Source: Roseburia inulinivorans DSM 16841 (GTDB lineage Bacteria; Bacillota; Clostridia; Lachnospirales; Lachnospiraceae). Taken from it: DNA of 64,000 bases. The DNA lies in NCBI RefSeq assembly GCF_000174195.1, contig NZ_ACFY01000094.1:1-64000 (forward strand). The letters are read 5' to 3'. The translations under genes and the position numbers were made by a program. Below the pieces are notes generated by a model, which did not search any database, had not been told where the DNA came from, and saw nothing but the letters and a program-made list of their open reading frames with translations. Below are positions 1 to 9,199 of the stretch, piece after piece (the stretch's first letter is position 1; each line of letters opens with the position of its first letter).

Positions 1-127
1 CGTCTGCACCGTTTTTCTTTTATTTACGCTGTGAATGACTTGTGAGAGGACGCTTATACATGCCCAATCAACGCTATGAATTGCACTACAGAATCTGCCA
101 ATTTACGTTATGGAACTCACGGTTATG
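1..127 (+). repeat. Half copy of the palindromic repeat found again at 14577-14952
   Basis: This stretch matches, with scattered mismatches, both the right arm of the palindrome (about 14822-14952) and the reverse complement of its left arm (about 14577-14702). It ends in the same GGTTATG terminus (121-127). Only one arm is inside the window; whether the other arm lies upstream cannot be seen. It bounds the decayed island on the left, as the complete copy does on the right. Confidence 0.8.
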
Positions 128-243
128 AGATGGATGCCTATGAGGGAATGGCAAAAATTATAGATGATGTAAAAGTTGCGGTCTGTCCAGAGTGTGGTAA
201 TATAGAAATGTATTTAGAGAATTTAACTAATTTGAAAGATTAA
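76..243 (+). pseudogene. Zinc-ribbon-like C-terminal fragment fused to the repeat
   Basis: A 55-codon frame starts inside the repeat (ATG at 76) and runs out of its GGTTATG end into unique sequence, finishing at TAA 241-243. The part outside the repeat carries a CPECGN pair of cysteines followed by EMYLENL, as in the C-terminal tail of small zinc-ribbon nucleic-acid-binding proteins. The N-terminal residues come from repeat DNA, so this is most likely the 3' end of a gene interrupted by the repeat. No ribosome binding site is seen before 76. The family assignment is weak. Confidence 0.35.
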
Positions 244-289
244 GCGATAACTTCCAGATGATAAAGCAGAAGTATAGGGTTTGATTCAT

Positions 290-457
290 ATGATTTCAGT
301 AAAAAAACAGAGAATTGCTGCTATTATGGTTTTAAGTTCCATCATGCTGATTTTACTTTTGTCGCTAAATTTCCGAATCTGGAGTGGATATTATGCAGAA
401 GGGGATTTGGAAAGTATAGTCATACAGCAGATGGAATGCTTAGGAAAAGTCAAATAG
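290..457 (+). CDS. Small hypothetical membrane peptide (55 aa)
   Basis: The ATG at 290 opens a 55-residue frame with a basic N-terminus and one strong hydrophobic segment (about residues 10-28, rich in I, L, M, V), then a polar tail ending at TAG 455-457. No good ribosome binding site precedes it, so it may be the N-terminal remnant of a larger membrane protein. Family not recognised. Confidence 0.3.
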   Translation: MISVKKQRIAAIMVLSSIMLILLLSLNFRIWSGYYAEGDLESIVIQQMECLGKVK

Positions 458-679
458 TGAAAACGATATAAGCGAAAGTATATGTTTGCATTTCTATGAG
501 TGTATATGTTTCGGTGGAATAGAAATAATGGTGCTATGGGTATATGATGGCTTTAAAGACCTCGGACAAGGTGAGTTTTCTTTCAGACCGGGAGTTACCC
601 TTTGCAGTCTATCGGTTCGGATGGATGATTAAATACTTCTGATAATCAAATTTAAAATTTATTATCAGGAGGAACTTCG
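458..679. other. Intergenic stretch before the ABC transporter
   Basis: Only short open frames are present (one of 34 codons from ATG 528), with no recognisable protein. The useful signal is AGGAGG at 667-672, seven bases before the ATG of the ABC ATPase. I found no convincing sigma-A promoter and no sensor kinase or response regulator, which normally accompany this transporter type. Confidence 0.5.
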
Positions 680-1441
680 ATGTATGTATTAAATGCAAAT
701 CATATTTCAAAAAGTTATAAAACTGCAGGAGAAACTATGCGGATTTTGCAGAATGTGAATCTGCAAGTTATGAAAGGAGAAATGGTTGCTATTATGGGAC
801 CATCCGGCAGTGGAAAGACTACTCTGCTCCATGTGCTGACCGGGGTTGACACACCGGACGATGGAGAAATCGTAATAGGAGGAGAAACGTTTTCACAGCT
901 TACGGAAGAAGAGAAGGCATTTTTTCGCAGAAAGCATATGGGAATGATTTTTCAGGATTTCCAGCTTTTGGAGAGTTTGACGGTAAAAGAAAATATATTG
1001 TTACCACTCATTCTTGAACGAAAAGAAGCAGACATCCAGCAAGAGCGTTTTTCAAGAATAGCGGATGTGCTCGGCATTGAAAAATTAGCTGACAAAGGAA
1101 TTACGGAAATATCGGGAGGTCAGAAACAGAGAGTTGCGATTGGCAGGGCGCTGATTAATGAACCGGATATTATTTTTGGAGATGAGCCAACAGGAAGCCT
1201 TGACCGAAAGACCACCGGGGATGTGATGCGATGTATGAAACAGATGAATCAACGGTCTGGCATCAGCTTTCTGCTTGTGACACATGATGCTTATACGGCA
1301 TCCTTTTGTGACCGGGTACTTTTTCTACAGGATGGGAATCTGGCAAAAGAAGTAAAGAAAGAGAACACTGCCGATAATTTCAGAGAAGATATATGGAAAA
1401 CGCTGTGCGGTTTGGGAGGTGGAAAAGATGACCTTTTTTGA
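680..1441 (+). CDS. BceA-type ABC transporter ATP-binding protein
   Basis: This 253-residue ATPase belongs to the MacB/BceA group that powers peptide-antibiotic sensing and resistance exporters. Visible motifs in order are Walker A GPSGSGKTT (about residues 40-48), the Q-loop in MIFQDFQ, the signature SGGQKQR, Walker B IIFGDEPTGSLD and the switch His in LLVTHD. AGGAGG at 667-672 sets the ATG at 680. It overlaps the permease gene by 14 bases, so the two are translationally coupled. The substrate is probably a cell-wall-active peptide by family, but no BceRS-like two-component pair is next to it here. Confidence 0.85.
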   Translation: MYVLNANHISKSYKTAGETMRILQNVNLQVMKGEMVAIMGPSGSGKTTLLHVLTGVDTPDDGEIVIGGETFSQLTEEEKAFFRRKHMGMIFQDFQLLESLTVKENILLPLILERKEADIQQERFSRIADVLGIEKLADKGITEISGGQKQRVAIGRALINEPDIIFGDEPTGSLDRKTTGDVMRCMKQMNQRSGISFLLVTHDAYTASFCDRVLFLQDGNLAKEVKKENTADNFREDIWKTLCGLGGGKDDLF

Positions 1442-3196
1442 TATTTCCCGAAAGATGCTGAAAGCTGGTTTTTACAAATATCGATTGTACTTTCTATGCA
1501 ATTTATCTGCAACGGCATTATTCTGTTGTTTTGCAGTTATTTCCAAAAACAGGACGTTTATGAATGCGTCGATTGTAAATTCATCCATATCCAATAACAT
1601 TTATCTTCCATTTTTTCTGTCTGCAGTGTTTCTGGTTTTTTTCTTCCTGTTTCGTGTCAGGCATTTCTGGCATCAAGAAAACAGGAATACGGCGTGATGT
1701 TTTCTCTTGGCATGAGACGGAAGGAAGCGTTTGGAAACTTACTTTTTGAAAATGTGATCATATCCGTGCTGGCATTAGCAATAGCACTTGCGGCAGGAAC
1801 TGTGCTGTCATTTTTATTTTTTTCCGTTATCATTTATGCAATAGATGTTCACGGAGTGCAATGGCAGTTTTGCCCGGAAGCATATAAGCTTACAGCAGTT
1901 CTATATACAGTAGTGGTGGCAGTTGCCTTTATCCTGAATGCCGGGAGACTTATGCTGGATAAAATCGGAACCCTGCTAAAAGCACAATATCGGGCAGAAA
2001 AAACAGGAAAGATCGGTACGTTCTTATGCAGACTTGCACCCAACTACATGAGGTTTCATCTGGTGGAATGGTCATTTGTCCGCAGACACAAGAAAGAATG
2101 GGGATGTAGGTATGTTTTAGCCTCTCTCATAATAGCGGTATCTGTTATGCTTACGGGGGTATGTGTGACTTTATATCCGGCTTTTCTACAGGATGCAAAA
2201 AGTTATTCTCCCTATGACATGGTGTACTCAGAAATCTATGGAATGAATCAGGTTTCAGTACAGGATGTCCTTCATATATTGGAGAAAAATGGTGTTACTG
2301 TAGAACAGGTCATTCAGCTTCCCTATATCAGAGATGATGTTTTTAATTACCTTCCTGTGACAGAAATAAACCGGGATTTTGGATGTGATTATCAGATTCA
2401 GGAAGGCGAGTTTTTGAATTTGTTTCAATACAATCTGGAAGATGGGTATGAACATAACATACAGCCAGTATCTACTGTAACGATTTCCGGGGACAGAAAG
2501 CTACAGTCTGTTGGAACAGATGTAAAGATACTGTTTAATCAAAATCCGACCTTTGCAGATAAAACACTGATCATCAACGATTCTGATTTCGAAAAATTAA
2601 GTGCAGATATAACAGGTAGTGCTGGTATCGCAAACTTGTTTCAGTTTCAGAATTGGGAAGATTCTTATGCAGGAGTATGTGAAGTAAAAGAATATCTGCA
2701 GGAAAGCAATCAGTTGAATGAAGATGAGCAGACATATTATGAATTGTCTTCGAAGGTGGAGAAATACCAGGATGCAAAGAAATCAGGACAATTTTTATTA
2801 TTTTTGATGGCATTTTTGATAGGGCTTATGATAATGGCTGAGTTTCTGTTAATTCATTCACGTATCCAGGCAGAGAAGGAAGAAAATAGCAGGGTCGTTT
2901 GTAGTTTGCGAATGTTGGGAATGATAGACAAGGAAATGGTAAAGTGCCTATGCTATAAGAATTTTCTAAGATTTATACCGCCATTGGTTGTGGGAACAAT
3001 CCTTTCTTTCCTGCCATCTTATTATCTGAATGAGAGTTATGGAATGGGGACGAATGGAATTCTGGCAGGAATCGTATTTGGAGTGATTTTGGCAGTCGGA
3101 ATATTCGTAGTGGTACGCAGGTATTCTGAAAAAGAAGAAAAACTTTATGAAAGCGGTTTTATAATACAAGGAAGAGGATTTTTTGATTATGGATAA
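1428..3196 (+). pseudogene. BceB-type ABC transporter permease, frameshifted
   Basis: This is the permease partner of the ATPase just upstream (FtsX/MacB fold, about 590 codons in total). Translation starts at ATG 1428 behind GGGAGGT (1414-1420). The first frame stops at 1695-1697, but the sequence continues in another frame, which reads through SCQAFLASRKQEYGVMFSLG and on to the end. That passage is what BceB proteins carry after the third membrane segment. The shift maps near a T7 run at about 1636-1642. The rest shows several hydrophobic segments and a large extracellular loop (about 2160-2780). Either the gene is broken, or it is phase-variable, or a base is missing in the assembly. Confidence 0.8.
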
Positions 3197-3294
3197 GTAG
3201 AAAAAGATTCAAATCCTGTGTATAATTAAAAGATAAAGATAGAGACAACTCGGGATTTTGGGAGCAGGAGAAATCGAGATTGGAGGATAAATTG

Positions 3295-3729
3295 GTGAAC
3301 AAGATTTTCAAATGTCTTATTCGATTTTTGATAGAAGTGATAGTTATGACAGTTTTGATTGTTGGAATCAACATATTTATGAATGGTATGTATCTTTGGG
3401 GATTGCCCCGCATAAATGATATTCAGTCTGTAAATATCACGTATCCGAGTGTCACGGATGATGTTAAAGAAATTTCGAGCCGTGAGGATATTGAGTTAGC
3501 CTTAAAGCTAACGGGATTTCTGAAATATGATTTATTTGGGGAAGTGAATAGCGAAGAAGAACCTGCTATTACAATTACTTATTTTCTTAAAGATGGAACA
3601 AGCAAAACCATCTCCGCTAATAACACTACTGTCTGGTGGAACAATAAAATTCATGTAATCAAGGACAAGGAAATGTTTATCAACCTAACAGAGGGAATTT
3701 TCTTTCTGGAAGATTTGCAAACAAAGTAA
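3295..3729 (+). CDS. Hypothetical membrane-anchored protein
   Basis: About 144 residues, starting at GTG 3295 behind GGAGG (3282-3286); a TTG at 3292 is the alternative. One N-terminal transmembrane helix (about residues 8-30) is followed by an extracellular-type domain containing KDGTSKTI and a Trp-Trp pair. No family is recognised. It follows the BceAB genes in the same direction and ends 13 bases before the group II intron, so the intron sits in the intergenic space after it. Confidence 0.55.
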   Translation: MNKIFKCLIRFLIEVIVMTVLIVGINIFMNGMYLWGLPRINDIQSVNITYPSVTDDVKEISSREDIELALKLTGFLKYDLFGEVNSEEEPAITITYFLKDGTSKTISANNTTVWWNNKIHVIKDKEMFINLTEGIFFLEDLQTK

Positions 3730-4223
3730 ATCAATTCCAGTTGTGCGCCCAGCTAAGGGTGTGTAGTCAAGCCGGTGGGATTCCGGTTTATCCAAGGTTT
3801 AGCCAACCAGATAATAGCGAGTCTTGGGATGATGCCGGTAACGGCATCTGACAAGCGTAGACAGCAAGAAAGCAGGGTTGAATAGTGATTGAGCTTCGAA
3901 ACGTTAACTTCAGTCGGTCGACGTCTTAACTGGTGCGGAAGACAATATCATGTAATGCGATATGGCGAGTGTTATGTGGCACTGCGGAGTCAGAGAACCA
4001 ATCATGTTTTACATTATGAATACACATCAACTGGGGAGAACCTGCCATTTCTCGAAGAAGAGTATGAAATTGCAACTGAAAACGGAGTATTTCAAATGAA
4101 TGGTAGGTGGTCGGACAATCCCATAGTACTGTAGAAATCGGGCAATGCCGATGGAGGGAAGGGGATTGCATAGTAAAGGTCTTACTGAGGACACATTATC
4201 CGTACTCAGGGACGGAGGAAATA

Positions 4224-5519
4224 ATGGAAACGAAATTAGTGAGAATAGCTGAGATATCGGCAACATCAAAACATCCTATATTTACATCAGTGTACCATTT
4301 GATAAATGAAGATATGCTAAAGCAATGCCATAAGGAATTAGATGGGAACAAAGCAGTCGGAATTGACAAGGTAACTAAGGATGAGTATGGGAAGAACCTT
4401 GATAGAAATATCAAGGAACTGGTACAGAGGTTGAAAAACAAATCCTTTAAGCCACTTCCGTCACTGAGGGTATATATACCTAAAGGAAATGGAAAGAAAC
4501 GACCATTAGGGATTGCTTCCTATGAAGATAAGATTGTACAAATGGCAGTGAAGAAAATACTGGGAGCTATTTATGAACCGAGATTCTTAAACTGCATGTA
4601 TGGATTCAGACCGAATAGGGGGTGTCACGAAGCAATAAAAGAAGTATACCAACGGATAAGCTATGGAAAAATCAGCTATATCGTAGATGCCGATATCAAA
4701 GGTTTCTTTGACCATATCGACCATGATTGGATGATGAAGTTCCTTGAATGGAATATACAGGATAAGAACTTATTGTGGCTAATACGTAAATACCTTAAAG
4801 CAGGAATAATGGAGCAAGGAAAATTCGAGCCAACAGAGGAAGGTTCGGCACAAGGCTCAGCAATGAGTCCGATGCTTGCAAATATATACATGCATCATGT
4901 GCTGACGCTGTGGTTTAAGCTGGTGGTGCAAAGGGAAATGCAGGGAGAGTGTTTTCTCGTCAACTTTGCGGATGATTTTGTTGCAGGATTTCAATATAAG
5001 TCAGAAGCTGAAAGATACTATAAAGAGTTAAAGGAATGAATGGAAAAGTTTGGACTGGAGCTGGAAAGTAGTAAAAGCAGACTAATTGAATTTGGGAGAT
5101 TTGCAGAGCAGAATCGTAGAGCAAGAGGAGAATGTAAACCTGAAACATTTGATTTTCTGGGGTTTACCTTCTACTGTAGCAAAACTCGAAAGGGAGGTTT
5201 CGTGCCAAAGGTACAGACTTCAAGAAAGAAGTTTGAGCAAAAGGTTAGAGCATACAAGAACTGGATTTACGATAATCGAAATCGACCAATGCGAGAAATA
5301 ATTAAAGAGTTGAACGTAAAACTAATTGGACACTACCGGTATTATGGTGTTACATGGAATTTTCGGAAGATAACAACATTCCTGCATAGAGTACAACAGT
5401 TTCTATTCAAAGCCATGAATCGGAGAGGTTGTAGACGGGCATACACATGGAATGGATTTGTGGAAATGCTCAAGTATTACCCGTTAGCAAAACCTAAAAC
5501 GTACTATTGTTTATATTGA
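4224..5519 (+). pseudogene. Group II intron reverse transcriptase/maturase with in-frame stop
   Basis: The intended protein is 431 residues starting at ATG 4224 behind GGAGG (4214-4218). It contains the reverse transcriptase fingers and palm (YGFRPNRGCH, the DADIKGFFDHIDH block, QGSAMSPMLANIYM, catalytic FADD near 4969) and then maturase domain X ending in KPKTYYCLY. No HNH endonuclease follows. A TGA at 5037-5039 interrupts the frame between KELKE and MEKFGLEL; homologues usually have Arg or Lys there, so CGA to TGA is the simplest explanation. The stop falls after the catalytic residues, removing the thumb and domain X needed for splicing help. Confidence 0.88.
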
Positions 5520-5537
5520 AGCGAATGTTACTATGAG

Positions 5538-5571
5538 GAGCCGTATGCGGGAAAGCCGCACGTACGGATCT
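5538..5571 (+). ncRNA. Group II intron domain V
   Basis: The sequence from GAGCCGTATGCGG through CCGCACGTACGGATC folds into the conserved 34-nt domain V hairpin with a GAAA-containing loop. It is the catalytic core of the ribozyme. It looks intact, so the RNA could still splice if a related maturase is supplied in trans. Confidence 0.88.
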
Positions 5572-5632
5572 GTGAGGGGCTAAGATTGAGAGGTCTTAGT
5601 CTACTCGACTTGGTGTTTAGGAGATTACAAAA

Positions 5633-5821
5633 ATGAAAAAGCTTTTTGATGTACCAGATTCATATAAAGAACACATAACTAAGTATGATAGTAGTGATGG
5701 CTTTTTAGCGTTGGGGATAATAGTAACATATTTTGTTGTTATGACTATTTCTGGTATAATTGTACAATATATTTCTCAATTGCAAATCACTATTATAGGT
5801 GGAGAAATCAATGTGTTTTGA
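5633..5821 (+). CDS. Short hypothetical membrane protein, possibly truncated
   Basis: A 62-residue frame with TTAGGAG (5617-5623) nine bases before its ATG. One strong hydrophobic helix (about residues 24-47) follows a polar N-terminus. It ends abruptly in GGEINVF at a TGA and the next frame begins at once, so it may be the front end of a longer protein that has lost its remainder. Family not recognised. Confidence 0.4.
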   Translation: MKKLFDVPDSYKEHITKYDSSDGFLALGIIVTYFVVMTISGIIVQYISQLQITIIGGEINVF

Positions 5822-6003
5822 TTGATTCACTTGTTATTCAGACAGATGCTAACAGTAAGCAGGTAGCGGATTTTGCATTAATCACTTTTGTACAGTCGCT
5901 AAATCTGACAGATAATCAAAGGCATGAATTAATTAGCCTGTTAGATGATAAGTACAGAGTCTCAAGTATAATGGCTATTGCAGCTGGAAATTTAAGTATC
6001 TAA
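5818..6003 (+). pseudogene. Probable gene fragment
   Basis: A 61-codon frame that could start at TTG 5818, overlapping the previous stop by four bases. It has no ribosome binding site of its own. It encodes a soluble, mostly helical piece (QVADFALITFVQSLNL and onwards) with no recognisable domain. The overlap and missing start signals suggest an internal fragment joined to the preceding frame by deletion or frameshift. Confidence 0.3.
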
Positions 6004-6014
6004 ACAGGTGGGTT

Positions 6015-6395
6015 TTGATAGCATTTGTGGCATTGCTCATAGGTATGGTTGTCAGCACTTTTTTCAATTTTGATGGGAGTGATATCTTTGTTTGTCTGTA
6101 TTATGTTATAGTAATATTTATAGCTGGAGCATGCGTTCTGACAGAGAATGCAAATATAAGACAACTGAGAAAAAAGCAGGTGTTACAGTATGATGTTGTA
6201 CTTGTGCAAAAGCAACCAGTGATTGAGACGGAGTCTTATGGCGCTGAAAATATCCGGGATACGAAGCGGTTTTACCCAATATTGGGAAGGGATGTACATT
6301 CGGGATATGAGAGTACGTGTTTCCTTTCAGAAGAAGACTATAAGAAAAGAGAAATTGGTGACACGATAACAATGACACGATTTATATGGAAGTAG
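6015..6395 (+). CDS. Hypothetical membrane protein, DUF3592-like arrangement
   Basis: Up to 126 residues. TTG 6015 or the in-frame ATG 6045 region could be the start; neither has a convincing ribosome binding site. Two hydrophobic segments (about residues 1-18 and 25-46) are followed by a basic stretch and a C-terminal beta-rich part (QYDVVLVQ and onwards). The layout recalls the DUF3592 protein at 7154 but similarity is low. It sits among other small membrane ORFs typical of orphan immunity genes. Confidence 0.4.
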   Translation: MIAFVALLIGMVVSTFFNFDGSDIFVCLYYVIVIFIAGACVLTENANIRQLRKKQVLQYDVVLVQKQPVIETESYGAENIRDTKRFYPILGRDVHSGYESTCFLSEEDYKKREIGDTITMTRFIWK

Positions 6396-6478
6396 GGAAT
6401 GATTGCTGATGTATCCATTGCATTTTCTGGGGTAGTAGCATCAAGTGTATTGATTACAAAACGTAGATCGCATTCTAA

Positions 6479-6631
6479 ATGAGATTTTCTTATATGATCT
6501 CTCGGAAGGGAAATATAAAAAAAGATCTGGCGATTATGTTTAACCACGGAGATATCGGCGAAATTGTCTGCAGAGGATACGAAGATGATGAACGGAGATT
6601 CCGCTCGTTATTTTTAAATACAGGAGCATAA
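6479..6631 (+). CDS. Short hypothetical ORF or fragment (50 aa)
   Basis: ATG 6479 opens a 50-residue frame that reads through NHGDIGEIVCRGYED to TAA 6629-6631, four bases before the next gene's start. Its charged C-terminal half looks like real protein, but no ribosome binding site is visible, so it may be the 3' end of a broken gene. Confidence 0.25.
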   Translation: MRFSYMISRKGNIKKDLAIMFNHGDIGEIVCRGYEDDERRFRSLFLNTGA

Positions 6632-6635
6632 TGTG

Positions 6636-7076
6636 ATGAAAAAGATGTATTTCCTTAAAGATAGAAAAGAGGCGGTTATCGATCGACTGACCTATATGAG
6701 TAAACATAGACAGGAGTATCTGCAGGATAAGGAACATGGCATGATAACGCTTCAGTTCAAGCAAGGCATGCCGGTGATTCGTTTCTCATCAGGCAGGGTA
6801 ACGTCATATTGGGATTTTTCTTTTGATGGGAAAAAGGTGACCGTGCAGCGAAGGTGTTCTTTATCTGATAAAATTATCTGGGGAACACTTTTGATTATAG
6901 ATTTGTTCAGACAGTCGATATGGCTGGGGCTGGCATGGTTTTGTGCGTTGCTGTTACTGGAAGTATTACCGTTCTATGCGCTGGAATCTTGTGTTACTTT
7001 TAGACATGTGAAAATGTTTGTGACTCATTATCTGGCTGATTATATAGGGGAAAGCGAGGAAATCTACGAAATGTAA
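6636..7076 (+). CDS. Small membrane protein, putative orphan immunity-like family
   Basis: About 146 residues from ATG 6636 (AGGAG at 6622-6626). A soluble beta-rich N-terminal part (VTSYWDFSFDGKKVTVQRR) is followed by two hydrophobic helices ending in LEVLPFYALE and a short cytoplasmic tail. The gene at 8509-8942 has the same plan and the related LEFLPYYVFVA motif, so the two are diverged paralogues. Arrays of such two-helix proteins are common beside LXG/WXG toxins as immunity genes; no toxin is present here, so that role is an inference. Confidence 0.5.
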   Translation: MKKMYFLKDRKEAVIDRLTYMSKHRQEYLQDKEHGMITLQFKQGMPVIRFSSGRVTSYWDFSFDGKKVTVQRRCSLSDKIIWGTLLIIDLFRQSIWLGLAWFCALLLLEVLPFYALESCVTFRHVKMFVTHYLADYIGESEEIYEM

Positions 7077-7153
7077 AAGTTAATGAAATGTTTGTGCCTG
7101 ATGGGAAGGTTGTTCCTAAAAAAATAGAGTATACAATGATGGAGAAATAGAAA

Positions 7154-7597
7154 ATGATTATTGCGATTGTAATAGGCGTCTCATGTCTGTTCTGGATTAT
7201 AGCTGCCATATTGTTTGTATGTGCAAAAGGTGTGGATCGCAGGATTAGTGAGTCGAAGAAAGACTGCGTGGAGAAGACGACTGCGACAGTTGTGGATGTG
7301 GAAGAAGTCTACAAGAGGAATGTGGATACCTATAATTACACATGGTATCCCGCATACGAATTTTATGTAAATGGCGAACGGGTAGTACAAAAGAGTGTGA
7401 TTGGAACAGGAAAAAATTCTGTTCAAACAGGGCAGCAGACAATCTTATATTATAATCCGGAGAATCCACATATGATATATGTTCCGGCAGAAAATCAGAC
7501 GTCTGTATCGACGATCCTGAAAATAATAGGGATTGCTTTTGTGATTTGCGGATGTTTAGCGGGAATCATTGGTTTCGTTGTGTCTAAGAATATGTAA
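7154..7597 (+). CDS. DUF3592 domain membrane protein
   Basis: A 147-residue protein with an N-terminal transmembrane helix (about residues 2-23), a central extracytoplasmic beta-domain with the DUF3592 pattern (TATVVDVE, WYPAYEFYVNGE, GQQTILYYNPENP), and a C-terminal transmembrane helix (about residues 122-142). The DUF3592 fold is frequent among immunity or accessory membrane proteins of Firmicutes. The last third is duplicated at 9026-9199. ATG 7154 is preceded by a modest GGAG. Confidence 0.7.
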   Translation: MIIAIVIGVSCLFWIIAAILFVCAKGVDRRISESKKDCVEKTTATVVDVEEVYKRNVDTYNYTWYPAYEFYVNGERVVQKSVIGTGKNSVQTGQQTILYYNPENPHMIYVPAENQTSVSTILKIIGIAFVICGCLAGIIGFVVSKNM

Positions 7598-7636
7598 ACA
7601 TATAGCGTGAGTATTTATATGAAACGGGGGTACACA

Positions 7637-8296
7637 TTGAGAAAAATAAATTGGGTAATACCTGGTGGCAGAAGCAAGCGCATGTTTCTTATGCTAGGAT
7701 GTGTGTCATGGATACTTATGCTTCTGTGTAGTTGCGGAAGAAATCTGCCTGATTCAGAACAGGTGATTAAACGATATTTGAAGGAAAAATACAATCAGGA
7801 GTTTCAGATTGTACATACTGAGAGAAAAAATATTGGTCAGAATTTTGGTGAGTTCATAAATACTGGGGAGGCAGTATCACTAAATGAATCAGATGATGCT
7901 TTTTCATTTACGATTTATGAAGATGGAAGAATCACAGATAATTATCCCAAGGTGATACTTGGGAATCAGATCAAACAGGATATTTATTCAATATTAGATC
8001 ACGGGAAACTAGAATACACGAATGTTGATATTCGTTTCATAGAGAGTGATCAGGAATATGTTACTTTTGAGGATTATAAAAGCAACCATAATGTTTTAAT
8101 ATTCAGTGACTTGAAAGGTTTGGAGACCAATGTCGATAAGAATATTGAAAATGCATATGACCTTTTATGTGCACTGAGAGACCAAGGCTATTATTTTTGT
8201 TTGACAATAGATATTGATAAAGCCAGTAAAACGATTATTTATGATCAAGACAATGAAATGATTTCCAAAGATTCATTCATTCAGAAGTTCAGTTAA
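7637..8296 (+). CDS. Putative lipoprotein of unknown function
   Basis: About 219 residues if TTG 7637 is the start (GGGGGT at 7626-7631); ATG 7619 and GTG 7607 in the same frame are alternatives. A basic N-terminus and a hydrophobic stretch end in LMLLCSCG, a plausible lipobox, so the mature protein would be attached to the outer face of the membrane. The mature part is acidic, alpha/beta-like and unlike any family I can name. It lies directly after the DUF3592 gene in the same direction. Confidence 0.55.
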   Translation: MRKINWVIPGGRSKRMFLMLGCVSWILMLLCSCGRNLPDSEQVIKRYLKEKYNQEFQIVHTERKNIGQNFGEFINTGEAVSLNESDDAFSFTIYEDGRITDNYPKVILGNQIKQDIYSILDHGKLEYTNVDIRFIESDQEYVTFEDYKSNHNVLIFSDLKGLETNVDKNIENAYDLLCALRDQGYYFCLTIDIDKASKTIIYDQDNEMISKDSFIQKFS

Positions 8297-8322
8297 CCGG
8301 AATGTATGCAAGGTGGATTGCT

Positions 8323-8512
8323 ATGCCGAAAAATAGTAATAGTGGAAGTGATCTGGCAACATATACTGCAAGCAATGCGGAACTATTGACAGAGCAAAAT
8401 TATACAGATATTGATGCGTTGGTCTTTGCAGAAATTATTCATAGGGGGTTTTACGGATGAGGAAGGTGAAGTTTTTACGAATAAATATTTGACTGCTGGG
8501 GTGAGACAATGA
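8323..8512 (+). pseudogene. Remnant of an Mbeg1-like (DUF2974) gene
   Basis: ATG 8323 behind AGGTGG (8311-8316) begins a frame containing NYTDIDALVFAE, the typical N-terminal signature of Mbeg1-like alpha/beta-hydrolases found in polymorphic toxin loci. The frame stops at 8458-8460. A second frame continues with GGFTDEEGEVFTNK and ends at TGA 8510-8512. A deletion plus frameshift has therefore collapsed a protein of several hundred residues to about 60 codons. Family assignment rests on the short N-terminal motif. Confidence 0.45.
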
Positions 8513-8942
8513 AAAAAATCCAAACGAATCAGACGAAAGAGAAATTCTATGAAAAATTGAATATGGAATATCAAAAAGAGCGTAACCATGACAAATGGCA
8601 TCCGTGTACACATCTGATAAAAAAGATGGGAAGTATTATGTATATTATCGTTCAGGAAAAAATGTCTATAAATGGTCTGTGCAATACCTTGAGGATCAAC
8701 AGATCATTGAACTGCAACATGTGTGGAATATAGCGGATTATGTGATGTGGATTCCGTTAGCGGCAATGGATGTATTTTTTGCGTGCTTTTGTGTGTTCAA
8801 TAAACTATGGCAGTATATACCTGTATTATGCATGGTAATTGCAGTACTGGAATTTCTGCCCTATTATGTGTTTGTGGCTCGTTTAGGAGAAAATGTAGTG
8901 ACGAAGTATATAATAAGCTGTTTGGAAGACAAGGATCTATAG
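8509..8942 (+). pseudogene. Frameshifted paralogue of the 6636-7076 membrane protein
   Basis: ATG 8509 starts a frame that stays open to 8733 but loses sense after about residue 27. A second frame from about 8595 carries SDKKDGKYYVYYRSG, two hydrophobic helices and LEFLPYYVFVARLGE, ending at TAG 8940-8942. Joined near 8590-8595 they give a protein of about 144 residues with the same plan as the gene at 6636. One small indel explains the break. It starts within the stop of the Mbeg1-like remnant (ATGA overlap). Confidence 0.55.
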
Positions 8943-8969
8943 AACAGATACTAGGATGAATGATATGCT

Positions 8970-9199
8970 GAAAGCAAGGAAATCTACGAAATGTAAAAGT
9001 TAATGAAATGTTTGTGCCTGATTCTGGGCAGCAGACAATCTTATATTATAATCCGGAGAATCCACATATGATATATGTTCCAGCAGAAAATCAGACGTCT
9101 GTATCGACGATCCTGAAAATAATAGGGATTGCTTTTGTGATTTGCGGATGTTTAGTGGGAATCATTGGTTTCGTTGTGTCTAAGAATATGTAAACATAT
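8970..9199 (+). repeat. Collapsed duplicate of 7050-7603
   Basis: Positions 8970-9022 repeat 7050-7102, and 9026-9199 repeat 7430-7603, with only a few differences. The intervening 327 bases of the first copy are missing. The second copy thus keeps the leader and the C-terminal helix of the DUF3592 gene but not its domain. An open frame (9008-9193, 61 codons) survives but is a remnant, not a gene. High identity implies a recent duplication. Confidence 0.9.

Larger units (their letters stand above)
3743..5609 (+). mobile_element. Group II intron
   Basis: The 5' end GTGCGCCCAGC at 3743 matches the conserved start of bacterial group II introns. About 480 bases of structured, non-coding RNA follow, then an intron-encoded reverse transcriptase. 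The 3' end holds a typical domain V hairpin (5538-5571) and a domain VI hairpin, and the intron probably ends at CTACTCGAC near 5609. Exon joining would give CCAGTT followed by TTGGTG. It lies between genes, so loss of splicing would not break a reading frame. The exact 3' boundary is good to a few bases. Confidence 0.9.

Noticed and set aside
3889..4134. 81-codon frame before the intron reverse transcriptase
   Set aside because: It lies in the structured RNA part of the group II intron and has no ribosome binding site.
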